Shown here one piece after another: positions 14,713 to 24,900 of a DNA stretch of 64,000 nucleotides. This stretch comes from DATNIC01 sp035604635 (GTDB lineage Bacteria > Vulcanimicrobiota > Vulcanimicrobiia > Vulcanimicrobiales > Vulcanimicrobiaceae): contig DATNIC010000003.1 in the NCBI GenBank assembly GCA_035604635.1, positions 1 to 64,000 of the forward strand, read 5' to 3'. The position numbers and the translations under genes are program-made. The notes under the pieces are model-generated. The model was given only the letters and a program-made list of their open reading frames with translations. It had not been told where the DNA came from and did no database searches. How positions within the stretch are numbered: position 1 is the stretch's first letter; every line of letters begins with the position of its first letter.

Positions 14713-15998
14713 TCGACCTCGCCGACTGGAAAGGTGCGACGGCGCGCGGTCAGCGGCGCGACCCCGATGGGACGCTCGTCATCGGCGGCGTCCGCGCCGA
14801 CGTCCTCGCGCGCACATACGGAACCCCGCTGTTGGTCTTGGATCGCGGGGTCCTCGATGAGACCGTCGGGCAGTTCATCGGCGCGGCGCGCGCTGCGCGT
14901 GTCGACGTTGCGTACGCCGGTAAAGCGCTGCTGTTCACGGGCTTGGCGGGCTACTTCGCGCAGACCCAACTCGCACTCGACGTCTGTTCGCTCGGCGAGC
15001 TGCACACGGCCGAGCGCGCGGGCTTTCCGGCGCAGCGCATGCATCTGCACGGCTGCGGGAAGACCGACGATGAGCTCGCTGCCGCGCTCGACGGCCGAGT
15101 CGGCGCGATCGTCGTCGACAATCTCTTCGAGCTGGAACGCTTGGTCGCGCTGCGCGGTGAACGGTCCTGCGCCGTCGTGCTGCGCGTGAACGTCGGCATC
15201 GAGGCGCACACGCACGACTACGTGCGGACGGCCGGCGAAAATACGAAGTTTGGAATGGGCGAACCCGAGTTCAGGCGCGCCCTCGAGATCCTCGCGCGCG
15301 TCCCCGCGCTCGCGTTCCTCGGCGTTCACTCGCATATCGGCTCGCAGATCTTCGAGGTCGAACCGCTGCTCGAAAACGTCGACGCGACGTTCGGTTACGT
15401 CGGACATGCGCTGCGCGCCGGGATGACGCCCGAGCTGGCGATCTTTGGCGGCGGACTCGGCGTCGACGAGCGAGGTGCGGAAGGTTTGCCCCTCGGTTCG
15501 CTCTTTGCAAAAATGCGCGCGCGCGCGGACGACGCGGCGCACGAGCTCGGGATCGCACCGCTGCGCTTGGGCGTCGAACCCGGCCGTGCGGTGATCGCCC
15601 GCGCGGGGACGTCGCTCTACCGCGTCGTCGCGACCAAGCGTTTCGGAAAACGGCGGTTCGTCGTCATCGACGGCGGGATGGCCGATAATCCGCGTCCCGC
15701 ATTATACGGTGCCTTTCATCAGCCGCTCGTCGCCGTCTCGAGCGCGCGCGAAGCGGCGAGTGAGGCGACGATCTGCGGACGCTCGTGCGAAAATGACGAG
15801 ATGGTCGAGGCCCACCTCCCGGGCGATCTCGCGTACGGCGACCTGCTCGCGCTCGCGACGACCGGTGCGTATACGTTCAGCATGGCGAGTAACTACAATC
15901 GATTCGCGCGACCGGCCGTCGTGTGGACCGCAGCCGGAACGCACACCTTGGCGGTCCGCCGCGAGTCACTCGATGACATCATCCGCAACGACGTTTAG
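14709..15998 (+). CDS. lysA: diaminopimelate decarboxylase
   Basis: PLP-dependent fold-III decarboxylase, 429 aa, converting meso-diaminopimelate to lysine. The Schiff-base lysine is in VDVAYAGKALL, followed by LDVCSLGELHTA. GVHSHIGSQI, FGGGLGV and EPGRAVIARAG bind PLP phosphate, and the partner-subunit motif CGRSCENDEM is present. ATG 14709 overlaps the nadD end by 4 nt (ATGA). Confidence 0.94.
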   Translation: MIDLADWKGATARGQRRDPDGTLVIGGVRADVLARTYGTPLLVLDRGVLDETVGQFIGAARAARVDVAYAGKALLFTGLAGYFAQTQLALDVCSLGELHTAERAGFPAQRMHLHGCGKTDDELAAALDGRVGAIVVDNLFELERLVALRGERSCAVVLRVNVGIEAHTHDYVRTAGENTKFGMGEPEFRRALEILARVPALAFLGVHSHIGSQIFEVEPLLENVDATFGYVGHALRAGMTPELAIFGGGLGVDERGAEGLPLGSLFAKMRARADDAAHELGIAPLRLGVEPGRAVIARAGTSLYRVVATKRFGKRRFVVIDGGMADNPRPALYGAFHQPLVAVSSAREAASEATICGRSCENDEMVEAHLPGDLAYGDLLALATTGAYTFSMASNYNRFARPAVVWTAAGTHTLAVRRESLDDIIRNDV

Positions 15999-16407
15999 GT
16001 GGCCGGCTCTCGCGCTGGTCGTTTGGTGCGTTGCATGCGCGGGTCCGGCCGGCGGCGACGCGGCGAACGCACAAATCTACGACGCTTGGCGTGGCGGCCA
16101 TTCGGGGATCGAGGTCCAAGCCAGCGGCTCGATCGCGCGGGTCTTGGGCGAGCGTACCGGACCGAGCGGTCCGCATGAGGGCTTTTTGCTCCATTTGACG
16201 GGCTCCGGAGGTCACGGCCTCACCGTCCGCGTCGAGTCGAACCTCGATATCATGGGCTCGGTTCCGGTCCGCGACGGGGAAGCGGCGACCGTCCGGGGCG
16301 AGTACGATTACGATCCGCGCGGCGGCGTCATCCATTGGACGCATCGCGATCCCCGGGGCCGCCATCCGGACGGTTTTGTTGAGATCGACGGCCGCCGTTA
16401 TCAATAA
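15973..16407 (+). CDS. exported DUF3465 domain protein
   Basis: 144-aa protein with an N-terminal hydrophobic signal (about residues 9-24, LALVVWCVACAG); the Cys after VA could be lipidated but the lipobox is poor. The mature part matches DUF3465 features: a central SGSIARVLGERTGPSGPHEGF and a C-terminal GGVIHWTHRDPRGRHPDGF ending in a final RRYQ. The function of the family is unknown. The ATG lies inside the last 26 nt of lysA, which may limit its translation. Confidence 0.75.
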   Translation: MTSSATTFRWPALALVVWCVACAGPAGGDAANAQIYDAWRGGHSGIEVQASGSIARVLGERTGPSGPHEGFLLHLTGSGGHGLTVRVESNLDIMGSVPVRDGEAATVRGEYDYDPRGGVIHWTHRDPRGRHPDGFVEIDGRRYQ

Positions 16408-16424
16408 AAAATGCGACGCACGAC

Positions 16425-16457
16425 AGTATACAATCAGCGCGCTCAAGCCGTATACTG
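16425..16457 (+). promoter_or_regulatory. maf promoter region with an 8-bp inverted repeat
   Basis: CAGTATAC (16425-16432) and GTATACTG (16450-16457) form a perfect inverted repeat separated by 17 nt. The right arm contains the -10 box TATACT (16451-16456), 13 nt before the maf GTG. A dimeric repressor binding both arms would cover the promoter; alternatively each arm is simply a -10-like hexamer (TACAAT and TATACT). Confidence 0.45.
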
Positions 16458-16469
16458 AAATGCAACAAC

Positions 16470-17102
16470 GTGCGCATACTCCGCAACATCATCCTCGCGA
16501 GTGCGTCACCGCGCCGCCGGGCAATTCTCAGCTCGGTTGGTTTGGATGTATGCGTGGTCCGCAGCCGTTATGAAGAGACGCCGGCAGCGGGGATAACCCC
16601 CCGAACCCTTGCCGCCCGCCATGCTCGCGGCAAGGCGATGGGGGCCGATCTCGAGGGCGTCCCCGCCCAAATCCTGGCCGGCCCGGCCCTGATCGTCTCG
16701 GCCGATACCGTCGTCGACGTCGATGGGGCGGCGCTCGGGAAGCCGCGCGATGCGGCAGAGGGACGGGCGATGCTCGGGACCCTGGCAGGGCGCGAACACC
16801 TCGTGCACACCGCATTCTGCCTGCGGACTCTCGACGGCCGGACCTTCGAGCACACCGAGACGACGGCCGTGCGCTTTTATCCGCTGACCGACGACGAGAT
16901 CGCCGACTACGTCGCGACCGGCGACGGCCTCGACAAAGCCGGTGGGTACGGCATCCAAGGGGTCGGCGCCCCGCTCGTCGAGCGGATCGACGGCGATTTC
17001 TATACGGTCATGGGCTTCCCGCTCGGTGCGTTCGTGCGCAGCCTGCCCAAGCTGGGCTGGATGCTGCGCTCCGGCTACGCTGCACCGGCAGGCGTCGCAT
17101 GA
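16470..17102 (+). CDS. maf: Maf-like nucleotide pyrophosphatase
   Basis: House-cleaning pyrophosphatase that hydrolyses non-canonical or modified NTPs (dTTP/UTP or m7GTP subclass), 210 aa. N-terminal signature IILASASPRRRAILSS, then VSADTVVDVDGAALGKPRD with the catalytic acidic residues and DKAGGYGIQGVGAPLVERI. The start is GTG 16470, 13 nt after a TATACT box. The stop shares ATGA with mreB, so it is the first gene of the maf-mreBCD-mrdA unit, as in many bacteria. Confidence 0.93.
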   Translation: MRILRNIILASASPRRRAILSSVGLDVCVVRSRYEETPAAGITPRTLAARHARGKAMGADLEGVPAQILAGPALIVSADTVVDVDGAALGKPRDAAEGRAMLGTLAGREHLVHTAFCLRTLDGRTFEHTETTAVRFYPLTDDEIADYVATGDGLDKAGGYGIQGVGAPLVERIDGDFYTVMGFPLGAFVRSLPKLGWMLRSGYAAPAGVA

Positions 17103-18184
17103 GTTTATTTACCTCGCTTCGCTCGACGGTCAGTCCCGATATCGGGATCGACTTGGGGACCGCAAATACGGTCGCCTACGCTCGGGCGCACGGAATGATC
17201 GTCTCGGAACCGTCGGTGGTCGCGTACGATGCGAACGACGCGATCGTCGCGCTCGGTGAGGCGGCAAAGGTCCTCGACGGCCGTGCCCCTGGCCGCATCC
17301 GCGTCGTCCGTCCGTTGCGCGGCGGGACGATCTCGGATTTCCGGGGCGCGCACGCGCTCATTCGCGCGATTATCGAACGAGCGCAAGCCGGCCGTTCGTG
17401 GATCGCGCCGCGGGTCGTCGCCTGCGTCCCCGGGTGCGCGACGGACATCGAATGTAAGGCGGTCGAGGAGGCAGTCCGCGCGGCCGGCCCTCGCAGCACG
17501 ATCTTCGTCCCGCAAGGCGTCGCTGCGGCGATCGGCGCCGGGCTCACGATCACCGAACCGAAAGCACAGATGGTCGTCGACATCGGCGGGGGGACGACGG
17601 AGATCGCCGTCCTCGCCCTGACGGGCGTCGTCGCACTCGAATCGATCAAGATCGGCGGCGACCACTTCGACGCGGCGATCGTGAACCGGCTGCGCGCAGA
17701 TCGTTTCGCCATCGGTCCGTTGACCGCCGAGAAGTTGAAGATCGAGCGCGGTTACGCGGGCCGCGCCCCAGGACGCGGAGCGATACGCGTGAGCGGGAGC
17801 GACTTGGCCGCCGCAGCGCCGCGCGTACGCGACATCCCGGAGGAGGTCGTCGGCGAAGCGATGGTTGAGGGCGTCGGGCGGATCGCGCGCGCGATTTGGT
17901 CGATTCTTGAGGATTTACCGCCCGATCTCTCCGGCGATCTCTTAGACAGCGGGATCTATTTGACCGGAGGCGGCGCGTTGATTACCGGCTTGGCTGCCGA
18001 GCTGGGTCAATTGACGAACGTGCCGACGATGGTCGCGCCGGAACCCCTGCTCTGCGTTGCGAAGGGTGCTGGCGAGATCCTAGCGTCACCGACGCTGCTC
18101 GAGGGTTTGCGTCCGTCGGCGGATCGCGTCACGAGGTGGTACCAATCTTTACGTATCGGGATGAAAGAAAGCTATTCGCGCTAA
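17099..18184 (+). CDS. mreB: rod-shape-determining protein MreB
   Basis: Actin-like ATPase of 361 aa that organises lateral wall synthesis, implying rod-shaped cells. Phosphate 1 loop DIGIDLGTANTVAYA, phosphate 2 VVDIGGGTTEIAVLAL and the C-terminal adenosine motif IYLTGGGALITGLAAEL are intact. Length is slightly above the usual 345 because of a C-terminal tail. It overlaps maf by 4 nt; mreC starts inside its last 49 nt. Confidence 0.96.
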   Translation: MSLFTSLRSTVSPDIGIDLGTANTVAYARAHGMIVSEPSVVAYDANDAIVALGEAAKVLDGRAPGRIRVVRPLRGGTISDFRGAHALIRAIIERAQAGRSWIAPRVVACVPGCATDIECKAVEEAVRAAGPRSTIFVPQGVAAAIGAGLTITEPKAQMVVDIGGGTTEIAVLALTGVVALESIKIGGDHFDAAIVNRLRADRFAIGPLTAEKLKIERGYAGRAPGRGAIRVSGSDLAAAAPRVRDIPEEVVGEAMVEGVGRIARAIWSILEDLPPDLSGDLLDSGIYLTGGGALITGLAAELGQLTNVPTMVAPEPLLCVAKGAGEILASPTLLEGLRPSADRVTRWYQSLRIGMKESYSR

Positions 18185-18954
18185 TCGCGACCATCATCGT
18201 CGCGTCGCTGATCGCTCTCGTTCAGCTCGAATACGCCCGTGATGGAAAAACCAGCCCGCTTTCGCTCGCGGTAACGACGCTCTCAGCCTACCTGGAAATC
18301 GCGCTCTCGGCCGTCAGCGGCGGCGTGCAGCACGCTGCCGATTCGACCGCGAGCGTCCCGTCGCTGTACAGCGAGAACCAGCGTCTGCGCGGGGAAAACG
18401 CGCGACTTCGCACCGAAAACGATGCGCTGGGCGAACAGCTTGCAATTACTCCGTCGGAGGATGCTCGCCGGCGCGTCCTTGAGCGCTTCGCGAACGGCAT
18501 CCCCGCGACGGTGATCGGCTACGATCCCGAGAACGTGATGCGCGTCGTCACGATCGATCGTGGCGCCAACGCACGCGTAAATCGCGATGACGGCGTCATC
18601 AACGATGACGGCGTCGTCGGCCGCGTCGTCGAAGTCGATCCGCTCACCAGCAAGGTATTGCTCATCACCGACGTCACGAGCAAGCTGCCGTCCGTCGTGC
18701 AGCGCGGGCGCTGGTGGGGCATTGCGAATGGGACGATGACGCGCGTGAAGCTGCAGTACGTTTCCCAAGACGCGCCTTTGAAGGTCGGCGATCGCGTCGT
18801 AACGGGCGAAGGACGCTCGTTCCACGCCGGGATCCTCGTCGGGACGATCAGCCGGATCGAACCGATGCCGGCCGGCGGGCTCGATCAGTCGGCCATCATC
18901 GAACCGGCGGTCTCCTTTGGCCGCCTCGACCACGTCCTTGTCCTTCCGAAGTAA
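18136..18954 (+). CDS. mreC: rod-shape-determining protein MreC
   Basis: Periplasmic elongasome scaffold with one N-terminal membrane helix (about 14-30, ALIATIIVASLIALVQL), a coiled coil (about 75-105, SENQRLRGENARLRTEND) and a beta domain with GVVGRVVEVDPLTSKVLLITD. 272 aa is normal. The GTG at 18136 lies within the mreB frame but is the only usable start that keeps the membrane anchor. mreD overlaps its end by 38 nt. Confidence 0.93.
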   Translation: MVPIFTYRDERKLFALIATIIVASLIALVQLEYARDGKTSPLSLAVTTLSAYLEIALSAVSGGVQHAADSTASVPSLYSENQRLRGENARLRTENDALGEQLAITPSEDARRRVLERFANGIPATVIGYDPENVMRVVTIDRGANARVNRDDGVINDDGVVGRVVEVDPLTSKVLLITDVTSKLPSVVQRGRWWGIANGTMTRVKLQYVSQDAPLKVGDRVVTGEGRSFHAGILVGTISRIEPMPAGGLDQSAIIEPAVSFGRLDHVLVLPK

Positions 18955-19498
18955 CGATCGCGAGATCGCCGCGGCCAGCGCGCCTTCGATCGCACTCGCG
19001 GTCGGGGTTGTCGCACTCGCGGCGATCCTCCAAGCGACCTTGCTGCACGTCGCCGTGATACGCAACGCGACGCCGAGCTTGGTCCTCATCGTCGTCGTCC
19101 TCTATGCGTTGCGGGTCGGAGCCGAACGCGGGCTCTTGATCGGGGCGCTGGGCGGGCTGTTCGAAGATGCGCTCACCGGCGGGACCGGCGGGAGCTGGAC
19201 GCTTGCGACGGCAATGGTCGCGATCGTCGCCGGCGCGATGTCGCGTTTCTTTTTCTCGGACGCTCCGCAAGCGCTGATCATCGCGGTCGCACTGGGCTCG
19301 CTGCTCCGCAGCGCCTTCTTCTGGAGCATCATGAGCTTGGGCGGATACCCGAGCGGGCTCGCGGCCACGCATCTGCATACCGCGATTCTTCAGGCACTCT
19401 ACACGACGCTGGTCGCGATACCGATCATCCTGTTCCTCGCCCGCAGCAAAGAACGCCCGGTTCAACGCATCAAGCTGCGCGATTTTCGATCGACATAA
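18917..19498 (+). CDS. mreD: rod-shape-determining protein MreD
   Basis: Polytopic inner-membrane protein of 193 aa with about five hydrophobic helices, including SIALAVGVVALAAILQATLL and SLVLIVVVLYALRVG. The position after mreC and before mrdA, and the GLFEDALTGG loop typical of MreD, support the call. TTG 18917 overlaps mreC by 38 nt, which gives a roughly 20-residue cytoplasmic N-terminus. Confidence 0.9.
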   Translation: MAASTTSLSFRSNDREIAAASAPSIALAVGVVALAAILQATLLHVAVIRNATPSLVLIVVVLYALRVGAERGLLIGALGGLFEDALTGGTGGSWTLATAMVAIVAGAMSRFFFSDAPQALIIAVALGSLLRSAFFWSIMSLGGYPSGLAATHLHTAILQALYTTLVAIPIILFLARSKERPVQRIKLRDFRST

Positions 19499-19513
19499 TG
19501 GCTGCGCTCGGGC

Positions 19514-21349
19514 ATGACTAGCAACGTCCGAAATCCGATCAGGCTCGGTTTGTTTCTCGGCGGGCTGGCGCTCGCGACGATCGTCATCGTCGCACGGCTG
19601 ACCCAGGTGCAGATCGTCCAAGGCAACGTCTTCGCGGCAGCGGCGCGCGCGAACCAAGTCAGACGAATCGCCGTCGCGGCGCCCCGCGGCCTCATCCTCG
19701 ATCGCCATGAAGTCGTCATCGCGCGCAGCCGGCCGTCCTTCGTGTGCGCGCTGATCCCCTCGGAAGTCAAGGACGTCGAGAAGACGCTCAACGAGCTCTC
19801 GGCGATCTTGGGCATCGACCGCGATGTCCTGCGTCAGCGCACCTTCCATCATCGCGGCGCCGATTACGCGAATTTCGACCAACTCGCCGCGGCCGAGCCG
19901 TTCGGCCCAATCATCCTCGCCAACGACTTGACGACGGCGCAGATGGCGCGGCTCGCCGAAGCGCTCAACGATCTGCCGGGCATCGACATGGAAGAGCAGC
20001 CGGTCCGGAACTATCCGTACAAGACGGCGGCTTCTCACGTGTTCGGCTACGTCGGCGCGATTACCGAGGACGAGTACCGGTCGCTGCGCAGCCAGGGGTA
20101 TTCACCCAACGACGTCATTGGGAAAGACGGCCTCGAATCGGAGTACGATCAGTACTTGCGCGGCAAGTACGGCGGCGAACAGATCGAGGTCAATTCGCAA
20201 GGCGCTCCGGTGCGGCGCTTGGGATACGTCGATCCGACACCGGGGAACAGCCTGGTCCTCACGATCGATTGGCGCCTGCAGATGATCGCCGAGCGCGCAC
20301 TCTCCGATCAGATCAACGTCGTCTCGAAAGCGCGGGGACGCCGGGTCGCCGGCGCAGTCGTCGTCCTCGATCCGAACACCGGCGGCGTCTTGGCGCTCGC
20401 CTCCAATCCGAATTTCGACCCGAACGACTTTTCAACCGGGATCAAACTCGCGACGTACGAGCGCTACTTGCACAATCCGCTGCAGCCGCTCTACGATCGC
20501 GCGATCGGCGCCGCGACGCCGACCGGCTCGACGTTCAAGATGGTCACGGGGACGGCGGCGATCAGCTCGGGCGCGATCAAGCCGCATCAGGTCCTCTACG
20601 ACAGCGGCTCGTACTATTGTCACGGCGTGACGTTCACCGATCTGGCCGCCGGCGGGCTGGGCTCGGTCAGCTTTATTCCCGCGCTCGCCGCATCGTCGGA
20701 CGGTTATTTCTATCAGGTCGCGGACCGGGTCGGGCATGAACGGCTGCGCTACTATGCGCTCCAATTCGGCCTCGCGGAAAAGAGCGGGATCGATCTGCCC
20801 GGCGAGTTCGAAGGCAACTGGCCGACCAACGAATGGATGATGAAGGTCTATCATCTCCCACTCGAGCCGAGCGACGTCTGTATCCTGGGGATCGGACAAG
20901 GCGCGATGGAAGCGACGCCGTTGCAGATGGCCAACGTCACCGCGACGATCGCGAACGGCGGGACCCTCTATCGCCCGCGCTTGATCGCCGCCGTCCGCGC
21001 GCCGAACGGGAAGATTATCAAGCGCTTCGATCCCCAAATCATCCGCGAGGTTCCCGTCACGCGCGAAGCGGTCAAGGAAGTCCAAGCGGGGATGGCGCTC
21101 GCGACGTCACCCGGCGGGACCGCGTACGGCCTCGCGATTACAGGCTTGCCGTTCAGCGGAAAAACGGGGACCGTCGAGACGGACGGCGGGAAAGGACCGA
21201 ACACGACCTGGTTCGTCGCCTATGCGCCGACGAAGAACACCCAGATGGCGATGGCCGTCTTCATGGAGCGGACGGGCGGCTATGGCGCAAGCGTCGCGGC
21301 ACCGATCGCGCAGCGCATCATGGCTGAATACTTCCACAAGAAGATCTGA
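19514..21349 (+). CDS. mrdA: penicillin-binding protein 2 (elongasome transpeptidase)
   Basis: Class B PBP, 611 aa, that cross-links peptidoglycan during elongation. One N-terminal membrane helix (about 12-30), a PBP dimer domain (about 50-230, with GLILDRHEVVIARSRPSF), and a transpeptidase domain with SxxK in TPTGSTFKMV, an SxN-equivalent read as SSDGYFYQ and KTG in FSGKTGTVETD. The SxN position holds Asp instead of Asn, as in some PBP2 proteins. rodA does not follow; the next gene is convergent. Confidence 0.95.
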   Translation: MTSNVRNPIRLGLFLGGLALATIVIVARLTQVQIVQGNVFAAAARANQVRRIAVAAPRGLILDRHEVVIARSRPSFVCALIPSEVKDVEKTLNELSAILGIDRDVLRQRTFHHRGADYANFDQLAAAEPFGPIILANDLTTAQMARLAEALNDLPGIDMEEQPVRNYPYKTAASHVFGYVGAITEDEYRSLRSQGYSPNDVIGKDGLESEYDQYLRGKYGGEQIEVNSQGAPVRRLGYVDPTPGNSLVLTIDWRLQMIAERALSDQINVVSKARGRRVAGAVVVLDPNTGGVLALASNPNFDPNDFSTGIKLATYERYLHNPLQPLYDRAIGAATPTGSTFKMVTGTAAISSGAIKPHQVLYDSGSYYCHGVTFTDLAAGGLGSVSFIPALAASSDGYFYQVADRVGHERLRYYALQFGLAEKSGIDLPGEFEGNWPTNEWMMKVYHLPLEPSDVCILGIGQGAMEATPLQMANVTATIANGGTLYRPRLIAAVRAPNGKIIKRFDPQIIREVPVTREAVKEVQAGMALATSPGGTAYGLAITGLPFSGKTGTVETDGGKGPNTTWFVAYAPTKNTQMAMAVFMERTGGYGASVAAPIAQRIMAEYFHKKI

Positions 21350-21364
21350 GAAGAGGGTTGCCCG

Positions 21365-21976
21365 TCATCGCAGTTCGATCGCGTCGATCACGACGCGGAA
21401 TGCGGCGGCACGCTCGGGAGACGCTTGGCGCAGATAGATCGTAACGCGATCGCGGCCGCCGTTGTGCATGAGTCCCCAGCACGCCGTTTGCGCGACCGGG
21501 AGGCACGGATCGTCGAGTCCGCGTTCGACGACGTCGAGCGCGCCGATCGCGGCCAGCGCTTCGTACGCCAGGCTGCGCTCCGACGGATCGGCCGAGCGCG
21601 ATGCGCGCTCGAGGGTCGGTCGCGCATCCGGCGTCGCGGCATTGCGCAGCTCTTCGAGGATGCGAATGCGCAAGGCGGCATCCCTTTCCTCTTCGTAGGC
21701 CTGCGCGAGGATGCCGATCGCCCAGGCATCGTCGAGCACGGTGAGGCTCTCGATGACGCTCGCGCGCGTCGCTTCGTCGACCAAGTCCGGATCAAGACCA
21801 ACCCGGCGCGGCCAACGCGGCGGGATCGGCTTCGGTTCGCCCGTGACGGCGTCTTCGGAGCCCCACGTTGTCGGGCTGAAAGTGACCTGCTCGCGACGCG
21901 ATGTCCTCGTGCGGACGATGATAACGACGGCTAACCCCAAGACCAGGAGTAGGAGCGCCGCGAGCCACACGGTCAT
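21365..21976 (-). CDS. membrane-anchored HEAT-repeat protein
   Basis: 203 aa: an N-terminal membrane helix (about 2-21, VWLAALLLLVLGLAVVIIV), a basic linker, then alpha-helical repeats resembling HEAT/PBS-lyase repeats (RIRILEELRNAATPDARPTL, SLAYEALAAIGALDVVERGL). Such repeats are protein-interaction surfaces, and the domain would be cytoplasmic. It starts 6 nt after the stop of the giant DUF11-repeat gene and is probably its partner. Precise function unknown. Confidence 0.8.
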   Translation of the reverse strand: MTVWLAALLLLVLGLAVVIIVRTRTSRREQVTFSPTTWGSEDAVTGEPKPIPPRWPRRVGLDPDLVDEATRASVIESLTVLDDAWAIGILAQAYEEERDAALRIRILEELRNAATPDARPTLERASRSADPSERSLAYEALAAIGALDVVERGLDDPCLPVAQTACWGLMHNGGRDRVTIYLRQASPERAAAFRVVIDAIELR

Positions 21977-21982
21977 CCGCCG

Positions 21983-24900
21983 CTAACTTCGATCTCCGAC
22001 CGGCGATGTCACCTCGAGGGGCGCTCGAAGCGTCTGCACGACCTCACGCAACGCTTCGTCGAGGGCAGCATTCGTGCTGCTGATCAGGACACGATGAAAT
22101 TCCGTCAACGGGAGCGGCGCGACATTGTTGAGCGCGATCGAGAGCACGGAGCGGTATTGTCCGATCGCCTCGGAGCGCGCCGTCCCGCGTTCGATCATCG
22201 AGCCGATGAGCGGAACGATGGCGATCCAAGGAGCGACTGAGCCGAGCGGCGCCGCCTCGAGCGAGGGCAGGCTCGATCCGACCGCGACCGCGTCGACCGT
22301 CCCCCAGATCCGGACGTTCGTCGGCGCCGGGAGCACGGCGGCGCGCACGCTCGAGTTCGAAATCGCTCCGAGCAAGTCACGCAGCGCACCACGGCTCACA
22401 CCGTCTTCGAGATCTTTGGCCGTGAGCGCATAACGCGGCAAGCGCAATTTGATGAACAGGCGATCGAGCGTCGTGCGCTGCGCTTCGCGCAACGCGTCGA
22501 GCCGCACTTGCACGCCTTCATCGGCGCCGTGAATCGTATCGGGAAAGAATGCGCGCATCGCAAAGAAGTGGGTGATCAGGCCCTGGAAGTCGGCTTGTTC
22601 CAAGTACCGCAACGTGCGCGTGAGCCGCTCTTCAGGCAAGTCGAGCGTCACGCTCAAAGCACCGACCTGTGCCTGCGCCGGCGCCGGCTCTTCGATGGAC
22701 GTCACGGGGAGTTCCGCAGTCTCGCTTGGCGCCGCTTGGGGAGCCGGCGCCCGTTCTGCACCTTCGACCGCCGCTTCCGCGAATTGCGCATCGCTGACGC
22801 TCGGCACCGGTTCCGCTCGAATGGGAACGGCGCGCGGCAACGCGGCGATTGCAGCGGGCGGCAGAATCGCTGCGGGCATCGGACGAGACGCCGGCGTTGC
22901 GGGCGGAACGTCGACGCCGCTCTCACGCGCTGCGACGCCGGCAACGTTGAAAGGCAAGCCGTTCGCGCGCACCGCAAAGGCGGGCATCGAACGCACGCGC
23001 AATGGGATCGCGTCGACCTCATGGCGGACGGTGTCATCCCATTCGACCTGCGCCTTCGCTTCGATCAACGTCCCCAGCGGTAATGGCGTATTCACAATAG
23101 CGGACCAGCGAATCAACGCCTCGACTCCGGGACCGACGTCCTCGAGACTTAATCCCTCGTCATGCCAGAGGAGCGAACCTCCATCGACGTCGAGTAGCGG
23201 GACATCGTTGACCGAGGTGCTTCCGGGGACGTAGACCGTGTTTGCGATCGGCGGCACGAAGACGGTGAGTTTGCGTGCCGCGCCGTCACCCGTGTTGCGC
23301 AGCATCAAGATGAAATAGAGCGGCGCACCGCTCTCGACGGTTTCGACAGGCTGCGTGCGCAACGCCGCACCGTGGCGAAACTCCGGCGCCGCTTCGGTCG
23401 CGATCGTCACGGGGAAGAGCGCTAAAGGCAGCAGGCCGACGCCGGCGAGCCGGCCTTCGACCGAAATCGTGCTTCCGCGCTCGACGAAGCGCGCGAGACG
23501 GAAGCGGACCGTCGCCTCGGCGCTGGCACCGGCCGCAACGTCGCCGAAGATCAGGGTCGAACCATCGCGTGACGCGCCCTCGACTGCTTCGAGACGTGCT
23601 TCAGGCGAGACGCGCAACGTCACGCGAACGTCGCGGGAAAAATCGGAGCCTTCGTTCTCTATCCGGACCCGCACGTCGGTTGCGCGATCGGGCCGCAGCG
23701 GCTCGGTGCTCGAGAGCATAAGGCGGGAGCCGCTCGGCGTAAAGCGCGGCCGTGAACGCGCGACGAGGACGACGCTGCCGAGCGAAACGTGCTGCACTTC
23801 TCGGGTCGAAAGCGTCGCGCCGAGCCGCAGCTCGGTCCGATCGGCAAGCGGCGAGACGACGCGCGCGCGGACGACGATGGTGCGCGGCTCGAAGGGCTCG
23901 AGCGATCCCAGATCGACCGAATCGCTGCCGAGCTCACGCTCTTCGCCGTCGCCGATGCGATAGCGGATCTCTTGAAACGGGTCGTCGGTCGAGATCGTCA
24001 GCTTGGCGTCCGTCGCCGTCGTCGTCCCATCGTTTGCGACACTAATCAGGAACGAAACGAGCTCGCCGGGGCGCGCCGCAGAGCTGCCCCTGATCTCTAT
24101 TTTGTTGCGTGCTTCCAGGAAGCGCGGGCGCGCTCGCAAGATCAGCGTCCGTTCGAGCGTGCGGTTCCCGGTTGACCACGTCAAATTCGCGCTCAACGGC
24201 AAACGCGTCCCATCCCGGGCGGGCGCGACTGCGTACGCTTCGATCGCCGCTTCGATGCGCTGGCCGGCGGCGACGCGGTCGAACGTAAAGACACCGGGCT
24301 CTGCTCCCTCGCCGACCGCGCGCAGATCCATCGTCCGCGATCCGGCCGCGTAGCGCAGCCCCTCGGGCAAATCGACGCGGACGCGGACGCCTTCCGCATC
24401 GCACGTCCCCGTATTGCGCGCGACCAGGGCGATGCGGACCCGCTCACCCGGCTCGACTTCGGCATCGCCGGAGACGACGATCGCGGTCTCGTCGCCGTCG
24501 AACCGGCTCGCGGATTGAACGACGAGTTCTGCACGCGCCAGGGGAAACTCCGGCGTCTCCGCTGAGGCGACGGCCCCATCGACGAACAACAGCGTCCCGT
24601 TCTCGAGCGGGATGTCGATCCGCGCGCGGTATTCGATCAACAGCGCGGCGCCGGCACCCAAGGTCCCGGCCGCGATCGGCGCGTGGGTGAACCCGAAGGG
24701 ATCGCCGCGCTCGTCGACCGCGACCTCACGCCCGTCGATCCGCGCGCTGCCCGGGACGTACGTAGTGCGATCGGGGATCGGCAGGACCACGATCACGTCG
24801 CGCGCGCTCGATTGACCGGAATTGAAGACCCGTGCGACGATTTGCACCTCTTCTCCGGGTTCGGGCTCGCGGACGGGCTCGAGCATGACGGTCGTCGAGG

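Noticed and set aside
18896..20038. 380-aa minus-strand frame opposite mreD and mrdA
   Set aside because: Composition dominated by Arg, Asp and Gln as expected of antisense codons; mreD and mrdA are unmistakable on plus.
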